Under the pieces are notes generated by a model. The model did not search any database. It was given only the letters and a program-made list of their open reading frames with translations, and had not been told where the DNA came from. This document shows positions 53,501 through 64,000 of a stretch of DNA of 64,000 nt, piece by piece. The stretch covers positions 31,551,946 through 31,615,945 of the forward strand of contig NC_090186.1 in the NCBI RefSeq assembly GCF_024679245.1. Reading direction: 5' to 3'. The translations under genes and the position numbers were made by a program. This DNA comes from Pseudorasbora parva (taxonomy: Eukaryota; Chordata; Actinopteri; Cypriniformes; Gobionidae). How positions within the stretch are numbered: position 1 is the first letter of the stretch; each line of letters opens with the position of its first letter.

Positions 53501-54541
53501 AGTGGACTCAAGTGCCAGAGCTCCGGACCAATCGGTGCAATGCAGGTAAAATCTTAACTTCGCTTGTAGCATTTAAAATGTTTTCATTATTTAGATAAAA
53601 TACTATAGCTTAATGGCCATAACATGAAAACCAGTATCTATTGGTTTTTAGCTAGAATCTGTGCGAGAGATTTTGAATTTGTCCAAGCAACACAAGAATA
53701 CAGAAGGTTTAGATTCATCAATTGCTTAATTACTTCCTTCAGGTGTCTGCTCTCTAAACAACAAGCTGTTTGTTGTCGGGGGATCAGATCCTTGCGGACA
53801 GAAAGGTCTGAAGAACTGTGACGTTTTTGACCCCGTGAGCAAGGCCTGGACCAGCTGTGCCCCTTTAAATATCAGTAAGTCATGTTGACATCAAAAAATA
53901 TCCCTATAATTGCTTCCACAGGGGTTTCGGGCACTTAAGAGAACACAGCTTAAGCGTACAGCAGGGATTATGCTGATAAAAAGCCAGATGGATCTGCAGA
54001 AACAAGTCTCAATGTTATTTTCGTGGATCTACAGGGAGGCATCAGGCCGCCGTGTGTGAGTTGGATGGCTTCATGTACGTGATCGGAGGAGCAGAATCAT
54101 GGAACTGTCTGAACAGTGTGGAACGCTACAACCCAGAAAACAACACTTGGACCCTCATTGCCCCAATGAACATAGCCCGCAGAGGAGCTGGAGTGGCTGT
54201 CCATGAAGGTAAGCAGAGGGCAAATTGCCAGTATAGGACCATAAAGCTCGCATAAGTTGACAGAATATTTTTGGTCTCTCCCAGGTAAACTCTTCGTGGT
54301 GGGCGGCTTCGATGGCTCTCACGCCCTGCGATGCGTTGAAATGTATGACCCCGCCCGCAACGAATGGAGGATGTTGGGGAGCATGAACTCGCCACGCAGC
54401 AATGCTGGTGCGGCCGTGCTCAATGATGTCATCTACGCCGTTGGTGGCTTCGATGGAAATGACTTCCTCAACTCGGTTGAGGCCTACAACCCTAAAACAG
54501 ACGAGTGGAGCCCCTGTGCTGATGCCTTCAGCAACTCCTAA
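47445..54541 (+). CDS. ivns1abp: Influenza virus NS1A-binding protein homologue (BTB-BACK-Kelch), 13 coding exons
   Basis: The joined exons are 47445-47555, 48019-48188, 48312-48387, 48464-48637, 48727-48852, 50905-51012, 52697-52823, 52914-53141, 53217-53338, 53419-53545, 53743-53874, 54035-54208 and 54285-54541. All introns are GT-AG and the frame is kept throughout: 1932 bases, 643 residues, against 642 in the human protein. Domains: BTB (about 22-120; [20 protein letters not shown]), BACK (about 123-235), a Ser/Pro-rich linker (about 256-365), and six Kelch repeats (about 367-640) with the GG, Y and W signature of each blade. In mammals the protein (also NS1-BP, ND1, KLHL39) binds and stabilises actin filaments, works with hnRNP K in splicing, and interacts with Cul3; it was named from binding influenza NS1. 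[16 protein letters not shown] is the family N terminus, which fixes the start. Which teleost paralogue (a or b) is not decidable here. Confidence 0.97.
48019..48188 (+). CDS. ivns1abp: ivns1abp coding exon 2 (residues 38-94)
   Basis: Acceptor CTCTGCAG. Encodes the BTB core, with [16 protein letters not shown] and [20 protein letters not shown]. The donor GTAAGA splits the Gln codon CA/G; reading through would hit TAA at once, confirming the splice. Confidence 0.95.
48312..48387 (+). CDS. ivns1abp: ivns1abp coding exon 3 (residues 94-119)
   Basis: Acceptor TTTCTGCAG, donor CAG/GTAGGT. Encodes the last BTB helices ([20 protein letters not shown]). Confidence 0.95.
48464..48637 (+). CDS. ivns1abp: ivns1abp coding exon 4 (residues 120-177)
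   Basis: Acceptor TTCTCCCAG, donor AAA/GTGAGC. Encodes the junction from BTB to BACK and the first BACK helices ([20 protein letters not shown], then [20 protein letters not shown]). Confidence 0.95.
48727..48852 (+). CDS. ivns1abp: ivns1abp coding exon 5 (residues 178-219)
   Basis: Acceptor TTTATAG, donor GAG/GTCAGT. Encodes BACK-domain sequence ([20 protein letters not shown], then [20 protein letters not shown]). Confidence 0.95.
49316..49382 (+). other. Possible cassette exon in ivns1abp intron 5
   Basis: A 67-base segment between TTTATCTCTCCTTAG (a good acceptor) and GTAATGAG (a fair donor). Its length is not a multiple of three, so inclusion would shift frame and truncate the protein after the BACK domain. 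It could be a regulated poison exon or a chance pair of splice-like motifs. Confidence 0.25.
50905..51012 (+). CDS. ivns1abp: ivns1abp coding exon 6 (residues 220-255)
   Basis: Acceptor GTTTTGCAG, donor CAG/GTACAC. Encodes [20 protein letters not shown] and on to DDHIQFVQ, at the end of the BACK region. The 2.05-kb intron before it is the longest within the coding part. Confidence 0.95.
51768..52542. mobile_element. Inverted-repeat transposon in ivns1abp intron 6
   Basis: The left end TTAACGGGTTAGCTCACCCC is answered by GGGGTGAACTAACCCTTTTA at the right. Inward, long inverted blocks continue: ACCCGTAAGACCTCTGTTCA, then TTGGAACACAAATGAAGATA, ACAAAGTCCATATCACTACA, and an inner pair around TTTCAAAACAAAGCTTC and CGATTCATGATTCGGATCG. 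No coding sequence. Target duplication is worn (TTAA at left, TTTA at right). In the pre-mRNA it would form a long hairpin. Confidence 0.78.
52697..52823 (+). CDS. ivns1abp: ivns1abp coding exon 7 (residues 256-298)
   Basis: Acceptor TGCCTTTGCAG, donor A/GTACGT. Encodes the Ser-rich linker ([20 protein letters not shown], then [11 protein letters not shown]). The exon starts right after FVQ as in the mammalian protein. Confidence 0.95.
52914..53141 (+). CDS. ivns1abp: ivns1abp coding exon 8 (residues 298-374)
   Basis: Acceptor CTCCCCACAG, donor GCAG/GTTAGT. Encodes [20 protein letters not shown], a Ser/Pro linker ([20 protein letters not shown]), and the start of the Kelch propeller ([14 protein letters not shown]). 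Confidence 0.95.
53217..53338 (+). CDS. ivns1abp: ivns1abp coding exon 9 (residues 374-414)
   Basis: Acceptor GTTATTCAG, donor ATG/GTGTGT. Encodes Kelch repeat 1 ([40 protein letters not shown]). Confidence 0.95.
53419..53545 (+). CDS. ivns1abp: ivns1abp coding exon 10 (residues 415-457)
   Basis: Acceptor ACAATCAG, donor GCAG/GTAAAA. Encodes Kelch repeat 2 ([20 protein letters not shown], then [15 protein letters not shown]). Confidence 0.95.
53743..53874 (+). CDS. ivns1abp: ivns1abp coding exon 11 (residues 457-501)
   Basis: Acceptor CTTCCTTCAG, donor ATCA/GTAAGT. Encodes Kelch repeat 3 ([38 protein letters not shown]). Confidence 0.95.
54035..54208 (+). CDS. ivns1abp: ivns1abp coding exon 12 (residues 501-559)
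   Basis: Acceptor GGATCTACAG, donor GAAG/GTAAGC. Encodes Kelch repeat 4 ([40 protein letters not shown]). Confidence 0.95.
54285..54541 (+). CDS. ivns1abp: ivns1abp coding exon 13 (residues 559-643, stop)
   Basis: Acceptor GTCTCTCCCAG. Encodes Kelch repeats 5 and 6 ([40 protein letters not shown]) and the tail CADAFSNS, ending at TAA 54539-54541. Confidence 0.95.
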
Positions 54542-55520
54542 GAGCCAGGGACCGGCAAACCAAATGGGGGCGGGGGGTTATCTCACTCAAACTAACAGGC
54601 TTAGTGACGTAATCGTGCTTTGTGATGTCCTGTATGTATGCGGGAGGGAGGGAGGGAGGGAGGAAGGGCGGATGGGTGGGTGGGATTTTGAGGTGTGAGG
54701 GTGGTCTTTTTGGGTTCTTCTTCACAGGAGACACCCATGAGGCAGATTTTTTTCTTACAGTGTTTGGGGTGGGGGTGGTTCGTTGGGGGTTGCTAAAAGC
54801 AACATTAAGCCTTTGCATATTGCATACTTTATTTTTTTTGTCTTGTATATATTGTTGTTTCTTTTTCCATTTTAAGAATGCCAACATTTATTGCACACTG
54901 AGTGTACCTTTTTTGAGTTTAGTTCTTTTGAATTTCTCAACTGTTGGCAAGTTTGAGTCAAGACAGGATTGATTGGTTGAACCCAGTAAGGAAGTGATTC
55001 AGATTGAATTTGTTTTGTTTTTTAGCTCACTTCACGCTTATACAAAGCCTTATTTTACAAAACATTCAAACACATGGCTTTCCTTTTTGTAACATTAGCC
55101 ATGCCGTAGAATTAAAGTCAATCTTTAAAGATGGCCTTTTTTATATTTTTGATACACTGCAATGTAACCAATAGATAGATGGATGAGCTAGCAGGCACAA
55201 AACACCCTTGAGGTTATGAACTTTTAACAGTGCCAGTTTAGTTACACTCACGTGTATAGTTGACCACGCTTCAATGCTCCTGTTCATTAGATCTTTTGTT
55301 ACCATTTCTTTTGTTTGACTGATTCAAACGAGCGAGACGATTCTCATAAACTTATTGATATCTTCTCTTTTTAATATTTTCTGTTTAGAAATTGGAAGCA
55401 ACAAAAGAGTTTTTGGTTCCATGTTTTTTTTCTGGATTATTTGGCAGAGAAAATGATGTACTACATTTGTTATGAGCTGATAATTCCTTACTAATAAACC
55501 ATTTCAGCCTGTGAAATTAT
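54542..55520 (+). other. ivns1abp 3' UTR
   Basis: About 1 kb of non-coding, T-rich sequence after the stop, with a GGGA repeat at about 54641-54662. An AATAAA polyadenylation signal at 55493-55498 suggests cleavage near 55515. The extent is inferred from this signal only. Confidence 0.6.
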
Positions 55521-57698
55521 TTCTGCTTGTGTTTCTGTTAAGAAGGCCTCATTTAGTTGGATCAAGATCGTTTTGCACATTTTATCTGTAGAACTGAATT
55601 TTGGTTTGACTTCATTATGTTACATTATACAGGTTGGATTACGCTAGTGTTTAGATTATAAGAGTGTTTAGGATCAGATGAAGGAAAAACAAGGAAGAAG
55701 AAAATTGTATCTTATTTCTCAGGTTGATTTATAGATTCTTATCCAACGTTTCTGCACCCACACTCTTTCATTCACAAATACTAACCTGTCTTAATCCTAT
55801 ACAAATCACATTAGTCGTGCCGGCAGGAAGTAGGCCACAATCTCAAGGTCTACAGGAAGGATTATAGGTCTTTTCCGGCACTTAATACTTATGAAGTCAC
55901 TGCAATAACCTAGTACTTACCTGTGATTTCTACTGAGATTGAAAAAAGGAGGAACAAAGAAATGTCTCAATAAAGTGTTAAATATTTACCATAACAACTA
56001 CACACTATATATGAGTTCTTGCATTACATTGCACTGCATTTCCATTATTTCACTATTTAAGAATGCACTGACTAGACTGACGTGTTTGACCATTGCGAGG
56101 CAGAATGCGATTGTTAGTCCTGTATTTGAGTCCTTTATACAATTATGTTCAGTTTGGTTATATACTGGAGTGACACTGACACGCATTCTATAACCTTGTC
56201 GATTTTTAGGAGGCACAACAGTAATTTCGGCGGATCTGTGCTGTGTGAACAGAACAATACAGGACAACATGGTAGTCTACAAGCATTTTTAGTAGGATTA
56301 GAAATTTACTAATTATAGCCTTTATAATGCCATACAAGTTTTTTATGCATTAATTATGTTTTGTAATGCACCTTATATTGCACTTTATGTTCTCAAGACT
56401 AATTGTAACCACAATTATAATATACCTGGATTTTAATTTATTACAATAATTTATTAAAATATATAATGCGTCATAATGTACATTATGACTACCTTTAAGT
56501 CAAGTGTAACTAATCTTTTTTCTTTTTGTCTGTATTGTCATTATGTCTTTTGACCTCAATGACCTATGAACACAGCCATAATCTTGCTCACGTCATTGAA
56601 CATTGGTGTAATCTCAACAGATATTATTATCGCTGTTCCCATAATCCTGTAAGGCCCCTCAAACTGTGATGTCACAGCTCTGCTTTACGAACCAGAAACA
56701 CAGATTACTTTCCTTGGGTATTAAATGACAAAAAAGGATGACACAATATTTTTTTTAATCAAAATGCAAATAGATGTAAAGGAAAAAATATATTATTTTT
56801 GAACTATTCACAATATAATACAAATAGTAAAATATCAAAACATGCACCAAACTAAATCAGAGAGCATTAATAATAAAAAATCTATCATAAATTATACTAT
56901 TGAGGTTCATGTTGGTGCTGGTATTGCATGTGGGAAGACTATACTGATTTATGCTGAGAATAAGAAAATATAGCAGCTTATCAGACCTAAACAGTCTTAA
57001 GTATCCCAATTAACTGATTTTGTAACAAAATGTACCTTCTTAGAATCCTGGAACAAATTAGTGGATTTCAGAATAGTTTCCAGAAGGGTGGTTAGACTGA
57101 TGCCCAAGAAAATTGGCTTTAAGCACGTGGCTCAATGTCGCACGCTATTTACAGAGAGGCTTGGAGCAATGAGTGTGGTGTCAGAGAGTGTCGTGAAGTA
57201 ATACCTCCGTTTCTCTCTGAACACATAACACACCTGTTACCACAACAGCTTGTGGAAGTCAGAAAGACACCACTTTTTTTTTATAGTAGCACATCAGAAA
57301 TTAAACATTTGGCAATTCTACCTTATGTGGTATAAAACACCAACAAACCTAAAAAAAAAACAAATTTTTAATCATCACTAAAACAGTATTTTTCCCAAAA
57401 GGGGACACGTTACCTATAAAGCTTTTAAAAAAAACATTAACTAGAACACGGTGTAACTTCAGGAATCCTGGTCTATAGAGACCGTCAGCCCTTGATGCTT
57501 TTGCACATGTCAGTGTCACGCGACTGACACACTGACTCAGCTACAGGATGGTACAAGGACAAAGGATCAGTAGGTTGGTAATGCTTTGGTTCCAGCAGAT
57601 TATGACTCTGCTACCAAAACCAGGTCGGTCCAAAAGAGTCTGGACCAGTAGTAAGTAGACAGTCGGCTGGGTCCAAACGTGGAAAGTAGGGTGTTAAA
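55521..57698. other. Intergenic, no gene seen
   Basis: AT-rich. The ORF at 57135-57335 has no domain that I can name. If a gene lies on the minus strand to the right, its 3' UTR would fall in the last part of this interval. Confidence 0.4.
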
Positions 57699-57786
57699 TC
57701 AGGGCCAAGAGCTCAGAGCAGCAGCACACTGATCTAGATTTGCACACAGCTCAGACAGCTGGGCACCACCCACACACAGCTTCTCC
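57699..57786 (-). CDS. Possible terminal coding exon of an unidentified minus-strand gene
   Basis: On the minus strand a strong acceptor (GTGTGTTTGTTTGTCCTCAG) leads into 88 bases encoding EKLCVGGAQLSELCANLDQC and AAALSSWP, then TGA (57701-57699). The exon begins with the last base of a codon. Codon use is GC-rich and unlike the AT-rich surroundings. The place is tail to tail with ivns1abp, where mammals have SWT1, an RNA endoribonuclease; I infer that identity from position only and cannot confirm it by sequence. No upstream exon was found in 57.8-64 kb. Confidence 0.35.
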
Positions 57787-59194
57787 CTGAGGACAAACAA
57801 ACACACACAGATATTATAAGGATAACATTGGAAAGCATTTGATAGAAACAGAAGCAGATGGGTCAGAACGGTAAGCAGAGCAAGCTTTGGTCGTGAACAG
57901 TTTTGAAGCGTCCCCGATTGTCCCTGCTGTTTCACTTCACACAGAATAACTTCCGCCAGACTGCCTTAACTTCCAGACAGGAAGTGAATGTCTCGTACAC
58001 AGGAAGCGAAAAAGGTTAAGACAAGGTGGCTAAAGAAATGAGAATAAACAACATTATATAATAAAAAATAAAATCAAATAATGCAATTTGTGACCTCTTT
58101 AGTACAGGGCAATCACACTCCAGTGTGCCGTGCACTTCATATATCTACAGGAAATGCTTGACTGTCAATGTTTAATACTAGTGTGGTTCATGGGAAAGGA
58201 AAAGCTCTGAGTCACAGTCACGCAGGCCGGTTGCTCTCTCTCTCCCTGGTACTATTGTGTTTCTTTATCTCTCTCATTCTCAATCTCCTCCCTCTCTTTC
58301 TCTTAACCTGTTGCTGCTTGTTGCCTTAGTTTGTCTGCACATTGTCTTCCCCAATGGATGTTATATAACTAACTACCAAAAAAGGGAAAGAAAGAAAAAA
58401 AGCAATGGATGCACTTGTTTTTCCCCAGTGCAAAAGCTGATTTAGGTAATGAAGGGTATGTATGGTGGAAATGAAGAGCAGATCTGGACTTGGAATGTTG
58501 TCTTTGCTCATTTCACCAAAAATTACAGTTCTGACAATGCAGTTGGATCTATCTGAAAAGCTAGGTTATATATATCCACCTTTTTTCTAACAGACCTAGT
58601 GCGATTTAGATTATGGAAGGCACTTTGGGTTTAGGGAAGCTACACTTAAAGAATGAGCTGTAAAATATGTTCACTTACCGGTATATAACTTAACACTTGA
58701 CTTGGTATTTTAATGATGTAGCAAAACAAGAATATCTATGGCGAAAGCTCTTCTCAGCCACTGCATTATTTTCCTCCCGATTATTTTATTTCTTGTGCAT
58801 TCTACTGTAACAATATGAAACAGGAAAACATATACTGTTTTCAATTTACAACTCAATGCATTTAGGCATGTAGATCACTTAAATGACCTTTATTCCCTGT
58901 TCTGATGCTTCGTTTGAACTTCAGCGGGTCGTCTTGACCATGGCTGAATCTGAAATCGCCACCTATACCCTCAAATAGGGCATTTGTGGGGACAGCCATT
59001 TGTAGTGGTGTTCGAAACCATAGTGGATGTTATCAAGTGCACTTATTCAATCCCACATTGCACTGCTATAATGAGTGTACAGCTGATGTACGCTCAATGG
59101 CTGTCCGACTTTGCTCGTTTTCACTCACTCCTTCAAGTGAACTGTATTAGTGGACTAATGTATAGTGATTGAGGTGATTTCGGATTCAGCCATG
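57787..59194. other. Intergenic or intron, no gene seen
   Basis: No exon or complete repeat recognised. It would be intron if the candidate exon at 57699-57786 is real. Confidence 0.4.
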
Positions 59195-59622
59195 GTAAAG
59201 ACAACCTGCTGAAGTTCAAACTGAGCATCCGAACAGGGAAGAAAAGTGATTTAAGTGACTTTGAACATGGCAAGGTTGATGGTGCCAGATGGGCTGGTCT
59301 GACTATTTCAGAAACTGCTGATCCTCTGGGATTTACAGACAATGGTCTGGAAAAAAAGAAGAAAATTCTGTGGGCGAAAATGCCTTGTTAATACCAGTTA
59401 CAACCAAAGACTGCAGAATTGTAGCCACAGACAACTTGCCAAAATTGGACAATAGAAAGCTGGAAAAACTGCCTGGTCTGAGGAGTCTCAATTTCTGCTG
59501 CAACATTCAGATGGTAAGGTCAGAATTTGGTGTAAACAACATGGAAGCATGGATTTATCCTGCCTTTTATCAATGGTTCAAGCTGGTGGTGATGGTGTGG
59601 GGAATATTTATGGAAAGTAGGG
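59195..59622 (+). mobile_element. 5' part of a broken Tc1-like element
   Basis: Plus-strand Tc1 sequence beginning near AAGACAACCTGCTGAAGTTC, with readable transposase fragments (KSDLSDFEHGKVDGARWAGL near 59250) and, after internal deletions, the stretch up to TGGTGTGGGGAATATTT at about 59620. It is the same family as the element at 20317-21865. The sequence stops abruptly, and the missing downstream part resumes at about 62367. Confidence 0.8.
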
Positions 59623-62366
59623 ACACAAGTCGGTAGCATTTTGAGTTATTCACAGATTCTGAAAGAGTAGTCTCCAAGCTTTCCAACGATGTGTAACACA
59701 TGGAAATCTGATACTATTTGAAGAAGTTGTGGCCATTTGAATGTAGGCATTTAAAAAAGTTTAAACTGGAGATAACTGTCTCTAAAGTTTTGAAGTTCTC
59801 ACCTTTTCTTACCTGTTGGGAGTGACAATAGGGCTCATTTACATCTCATTTAGATAAGCCATAACCCCTGTAAAGTTGCATGGTTGCATAATGTATAGTA
59901 ACGATATACGCAACGGGGAAAATCGGACCGCATATTAATAATAAAGGATAGCAGATGCTAACATTACCATCTAAAATCCCATTATAGTAGTGGGATAGTG
60001 ACAATATTCGCTAACAATTTATGCTAACAATTACAATTAAAATTCTCCTTTGGCTATCTGGTCCCACATTCTGTTTGTCTTCTGTATTATCTACTTGTTC
60101 AAATTGTATTATGTAGTAGGCTAACTTGCAATATTTTTCTTTGGGTGAGACAGTAAACACTGCGCGACATTGCACGTCAGGCTCATAGAGAGAGCTTTAT
60201 TCGGGCCATTCAAATTCTGAGATATTCAAATTCATAGATATTATACTACCTAAGAAGTTCAAGTAAACAGGCTACTCAAGAAATCTGCACTCATTGAAAA
60301 ACGAAACGAAAGTCACTTTAAATAAAGACATTTATTCAAAACAATACTCAATGCCTGACCACACTGCATGTCTCCAGACATATGGCCATCTTATGTATAA
60401 CCTATCTAACTCATGCTGCTTGTTTAATAATCAACATAAGAAATAAAAAATCTATTATAGGCTAATATAATATATTAATATAATATAATAAAAAAAAGCC
60501 TAATTAAATAGGCTATATGTTTTCTTTAACCAATGGCCGATGAAGTCGTCAGCGCATTCTGATGGACATCGTCCTTTATGTCAGCGGATATAACTCACAA
60601 TACAATAGATATTTTACCCATACAGATATGTGCAAGACATAATTATAAATTATAAACTACAAACTGTCTACTTTTACTTGTTTACACTCACAAAGGTCGT
60701 TGATTCAGAGAACAGATTATTTTCAATGCACTTATTTCAAACGCTGTCTTCATTTCCCAAAATTATTTAGTTTATTAAACTTTAAAAACCCTTTTATAAT
60801 TTAGTTCATATTTCTAACAAATGAAATTCAAAGCCAAAATAACGAAAAAATAAATGAAAAAATTCAAACATTTAGTTCTTTTAATTTTAATTAATGCGTG
60901 GATAACACGCCTATCCTTCCATTAAAAAGTAATGGCTATTGCGGTGCTGAGATATACAAACTAACCAACATATCTTGCATACTTTTTGGAATGACTTATC
61001 AGGGGGGAAAAAACGTTTTAGATGCATAACAGCGGTTAGTGGAAATCCCCTTAATTTTGCAATAGTTTTTTATCGACATTTAGCAGCCTAAATATCGCAT
61101 TGGTTTTGTGCAAATCTGTAATGGAAACGCGGTTACTGAGAGAGCTCAAAGTAATTTAAGTGGATTCAGGCCAATAATGTCTAATAATTTGCATGTCCTG
61201 CCACTCTTTTTCTGCAGCTAAAGAATCCAGCCGTATGTTCTAAATAATGTCTGGAGAAAGTTTCTGGCTACAGGACTGTCTCCCATGCAGAAAGACAGTC
61301 TCATTGTGTAGTGAAAGTTACGGATTTTCCGCATTTCTCTGTCTTTACCCCCTTTAAATGTTACTATCGATATAACCTCTATCATCTTACGGTCCAACTC
61401 GTCTGCGATATATCACGTAATGAATATGCAAGGTATTGTTACCGTGGGCATTTTAAAATACCGTAAATAATAATTTATTAACAATTTTTTTTTTATAATG
61501 CACTTAAGAATACTTTGCCCATCAACCATATAAAATGCTAAACACCGCTGTATTCTGCGTCAAAAGGACACGCGCTCAGATGTAAACAAGCTCAACATGC
61601 ATTGCACATGACTGAACGAGTGAAGGAGATGCACACGCTAAATGTTTACTTTCTGAAAGCAGAGGGCGCTGATGGAACTGCAGAATGCAGCGATTACCCC
61701 GGAAACCCCACAAAGATAAAACTAACAATGATCATTTGTATTTCTTAAATTTCTTAACAAAAAATAACACTTTCTGTAACAAATGTAGCCATTGCTCAAT
61801 CTTAGTAAATGCATTAAATAATGAGACCATATTGTAATACCGTACACCGTGATAAAAGCTTCAACAATTAATCGCAACATGAAAAATTGATACCGGCAAT
61901 ATTGCCCCCTCACATTCACCCATTCATTCACACATTCATACACCCACAGCAGTGTCAGCCATGTAAGGCGCCATCCAGCTCGTCGGGAGCAGCTGTTGGG
62001 TTTGGTGTCTTGCTCATGTACAATTCAACACTTGGTCAGGTGGAAACAAGCATGGAACCACCAACCTTCCGGTTTGTAGACCACCTTCATGAACCACTGA
62101 GCCACTACCTCCATGGACATTTTATCGAACACACACACCCGAAGCAGTGGGCAGCCATTTTTTGCTGTGGCGCCTGGGGAGCGATTGGGGGTTAGGTGCC
62201 TTGCTCAAAGGCACCTCAGTTGGGTAATGAGACTAGAAAAGAGTGTTGTTCATTCACTCCCACCACCTACATTTCCTGCTGAAACTGAGACTCAAATCCA
62301 CGACCTTTGGTTACATGTCTGACTCTCTAACCCTTAAGCCAAACCTGCCTATACATTTAAATGAAA
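59623..62366. other. Sequence separating the two Tc1 parts; possible large insertion
   Basis: About 2.7 kb with no transposase recognised. It includes AT-rich DNA, TATCGATATAACC-like hAT-style motifs near 61365, and a repeat-like segment at 61900-62335 with GGTGCCTTGCTCAAAGGCAC, similar to widespread fish repeats. No host exon seen. Confidence 0.45.
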
Positions 62367-63010
62367 CGTTTAAATGCCACAGACTATATCTGAGTATTGT
62401 TGCTGACCATGTCATCCCTTTATGACCACATCTTCTGATGGCTACTTCCAGCAGGATAACGTGACATGTCATAAAGCTCAAATAATCTCAGACTGGTTTA
62501 ACAATGAGTTCACTATAGTCAAATGGCCTCCAGTCACCAGATCTCAATCCAATAGACCACCTTTGGGATATGGTGGAACGGGAGATTTGCATCATGGATG
62601 TGCAGTTGACAAATCTTCAGCAACTGCGTAATGCCATCATGTCAATATGGACCCAAACCTCTGAATGTTTTCAGCACATTGTTGAATCTATGTCACGAAG
62701 AATTAAAGGGATAGTTCACCCAAAACTGAAAATGTGATGTTTATCTGCTTACCACCAGGGCATCCAAGATGTAGGTGTGTTTTTTTCTTCAGTAGAACAC
62801 AAATTAAGATTTTTAACTACAGCCGTTGCAGACCCTATTGACATGCATTATAAGAGCAACGGTTGGAGTTAAAAATCTTAATTTGTGTTCCACTGAACAA
62901 ACAAACTACATCTTGGATGCCCTGGGGGTAAGCAGATAAACATCACATTTTCATTTTTGGGTGAACTATCCCTTTAAGGCAGTTCTGAAGGCAAAAGTGG
63001 GTTAACCAGT
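62367..63010 (+). mobile_element. 3' part of the broken Tc1, itself interrupted at TTAA
   Basis: Resumes Tc1 sequence at CGTTTAAATGCCACAGACTA. Shows the catalytic region (GYFQQDNVTCHKAQ, near 62440), then the SPDLNPIE region in broken frames, and the C-terminal end RRIK near 62700. A TTAA-flanked element (62703-62977) splits that last motif; Tc1 sequence continues with GGCAGTTCTGAAGGCAAAAG. The right terminal repeat is missing. Confidence 0.85.
62703..62977. mobile_element. TTAA-flanked palindromic MITE inside Tc1
   Basis: Ends TTAAAGGGATAGTTCACCCA and its inverted copy; TTAA at both borders (62703-62706, 62974-62977). The two arms pair for almost their whole length, including GGGCATCCAAGATGTA and TTAAGATTTTTAACT. 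Removing it leaves a continuous Tc1 sequence, AGAATTAAGGCAGTTCTG. Same end family as 17949-18448. Confidence 0.92.
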
Positions 63011-64000
63011 ATAAGCAAGAACCCACCCCCCACCCTTCCCCCTCAAAAAAATATTATAAAAATATATCACTAAAAAGTGTTGGGTATGTTGTCTCAAATG
63101 CTGTTTGTATTGAACACATAAAAGGACTCCATTCCTTTAGCCTAATTATACGCTTAACAACATTGCTGCCATGGCAACCATACAACATGTGGGCACTGGG
63201 CAGCCCCCCTCACCAGAAAGCAGAGTGAATGCTTTATGAACCCAATTCTTAAATCAACAAAACACAACATAACACCGCAGTGATGGTGCTCGTTCGAAAA
63301 CAAGCATGCAACACTGAACATCAGACAAAAGCTGCAGAAGCGTCACAGCCATTGTGAGTTGACAGAGTCACTGAGGTGCCTGGTTGCTTAGGTATCAATC
63401 CCTGCTGAGAGATTTAGCACTTAAAGCCAAGATGATCACGAACAAAGTCAATGAATAACACTTTCTTGTTTCAAAACATGCACTTTAGCTTTCCATTTTA
63501 GATTATTAAGGGATCTTTAACCAACAAATCAATATCTTATGAGATGACAGCCCAACTGACCCCATCTTTTTTAAAGATATAAAATGTTCAAGGTAGCCTA
63601 AGCAAGCCTGATATAGTACTGAGACCTGTGTTGGTGACAGGTTACATTGACGCTACTGATAATGTATGGCTGTTATTCAGTCATGCCACTGCAGTTTGTG
63701 TACATGATCAGATCATTGTGTCTCTGTGCATTAGCATACAGTACCTGACAGTACTAAATGATTAAAGCATGCATTTGACACACGTGGATTAGTGCATAAA
63801 ATGAGGTCACTGAGTTCTTGGGTGTCACGGCTCATTGACCCCACTGAGTTAAATGAGCTAAAGATCAGCTGTCAACCGCTCCACAAATGTGTGTGCGAGC
63901 GTGTAGCTACACTTGACTGATAAGGTTAATCAATAAATGTTCTCTCCGGCCCCGAAGACATATCCCAAAAGAGACTTGGCAAGCACATGAAAAGTTTGCA
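63011..64000. other. Intergenic or intron, no gene seen
   Basis: No exon, RNA gene or clear repeat ends recognised up to the window edge. Confidence 0.4.

Overview
This is a stretch of fish nuclear genome, most likely from a cyprinid (zebrafish, carp or goldfish relatives). The evidence is intron-bearing vertebrate genes, very dense Tc1/mariner, hAT, PIF/Harbinger-like and TTAA-flanked DNA transposons of the kind that fill cyprinid genomes, a 5S rRNA-derived repeat, and long CA, GA and CTAT microsatellites. There are no bacterial operons, no CRISPR and no virus-like gene set. Most open reading frames over 60 codons here are chance or lie in repeats.

Only two host genes are certain. On the minus strand, 14588-14834 is the first coding exon of hemicentin-1 (hmcn1): signal peptide plus the start of the VWA domain. 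The rest of that gene runs off the left edge, so 1-14587 is its first intron as far as I can see. On the plus strand, 13 coding exons between 47445 and 54541 assemble without any frame break into a 643-residue BTB-BACK-Kelch protein, ivns1abp (NS1-binding protein family). It has a likely upstream promoter and non-coding exons (about 40.55-40.80 kb and 46.93-47.20 kb) and a 3' UTR ending near 55.5 kb. A possible last exon of a third gene lies tail to tail at 57699-57786 on the minus strand.

Layout: 1-14.6 kb, hmcn1 intron 1 with a heavily nested Tc1 at the left end; 14.6-15.3 kb, hmcn1 start; 15.3-40.5 kb, intergenic space between two divergent genes, packed with transposons (full-length Tc1 copies at 20.3 and 37.4 kb, a fold-back element at 24.4 kb, TTAA elements at 17.9 and 30.9 kb, hAT elements at 18.6 and 35.6 kb); 40.5-55.5 kb, ivns1abp; 55.5-64 kb, intergenic, with a Tc1 copy broken into two pieces, one of them carrying a later insertion.

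The divergent hmcn1 / ivns1abp pair matches the gene order I know for human 1q25, where SWT1 lies tail to tail with IVNS1ABP. I found no clearly new biological system. The most informative material is transposon archaeology, where many target-site duplications can be read directly, and the untested splicing and promoter candidates around ivns1abp.
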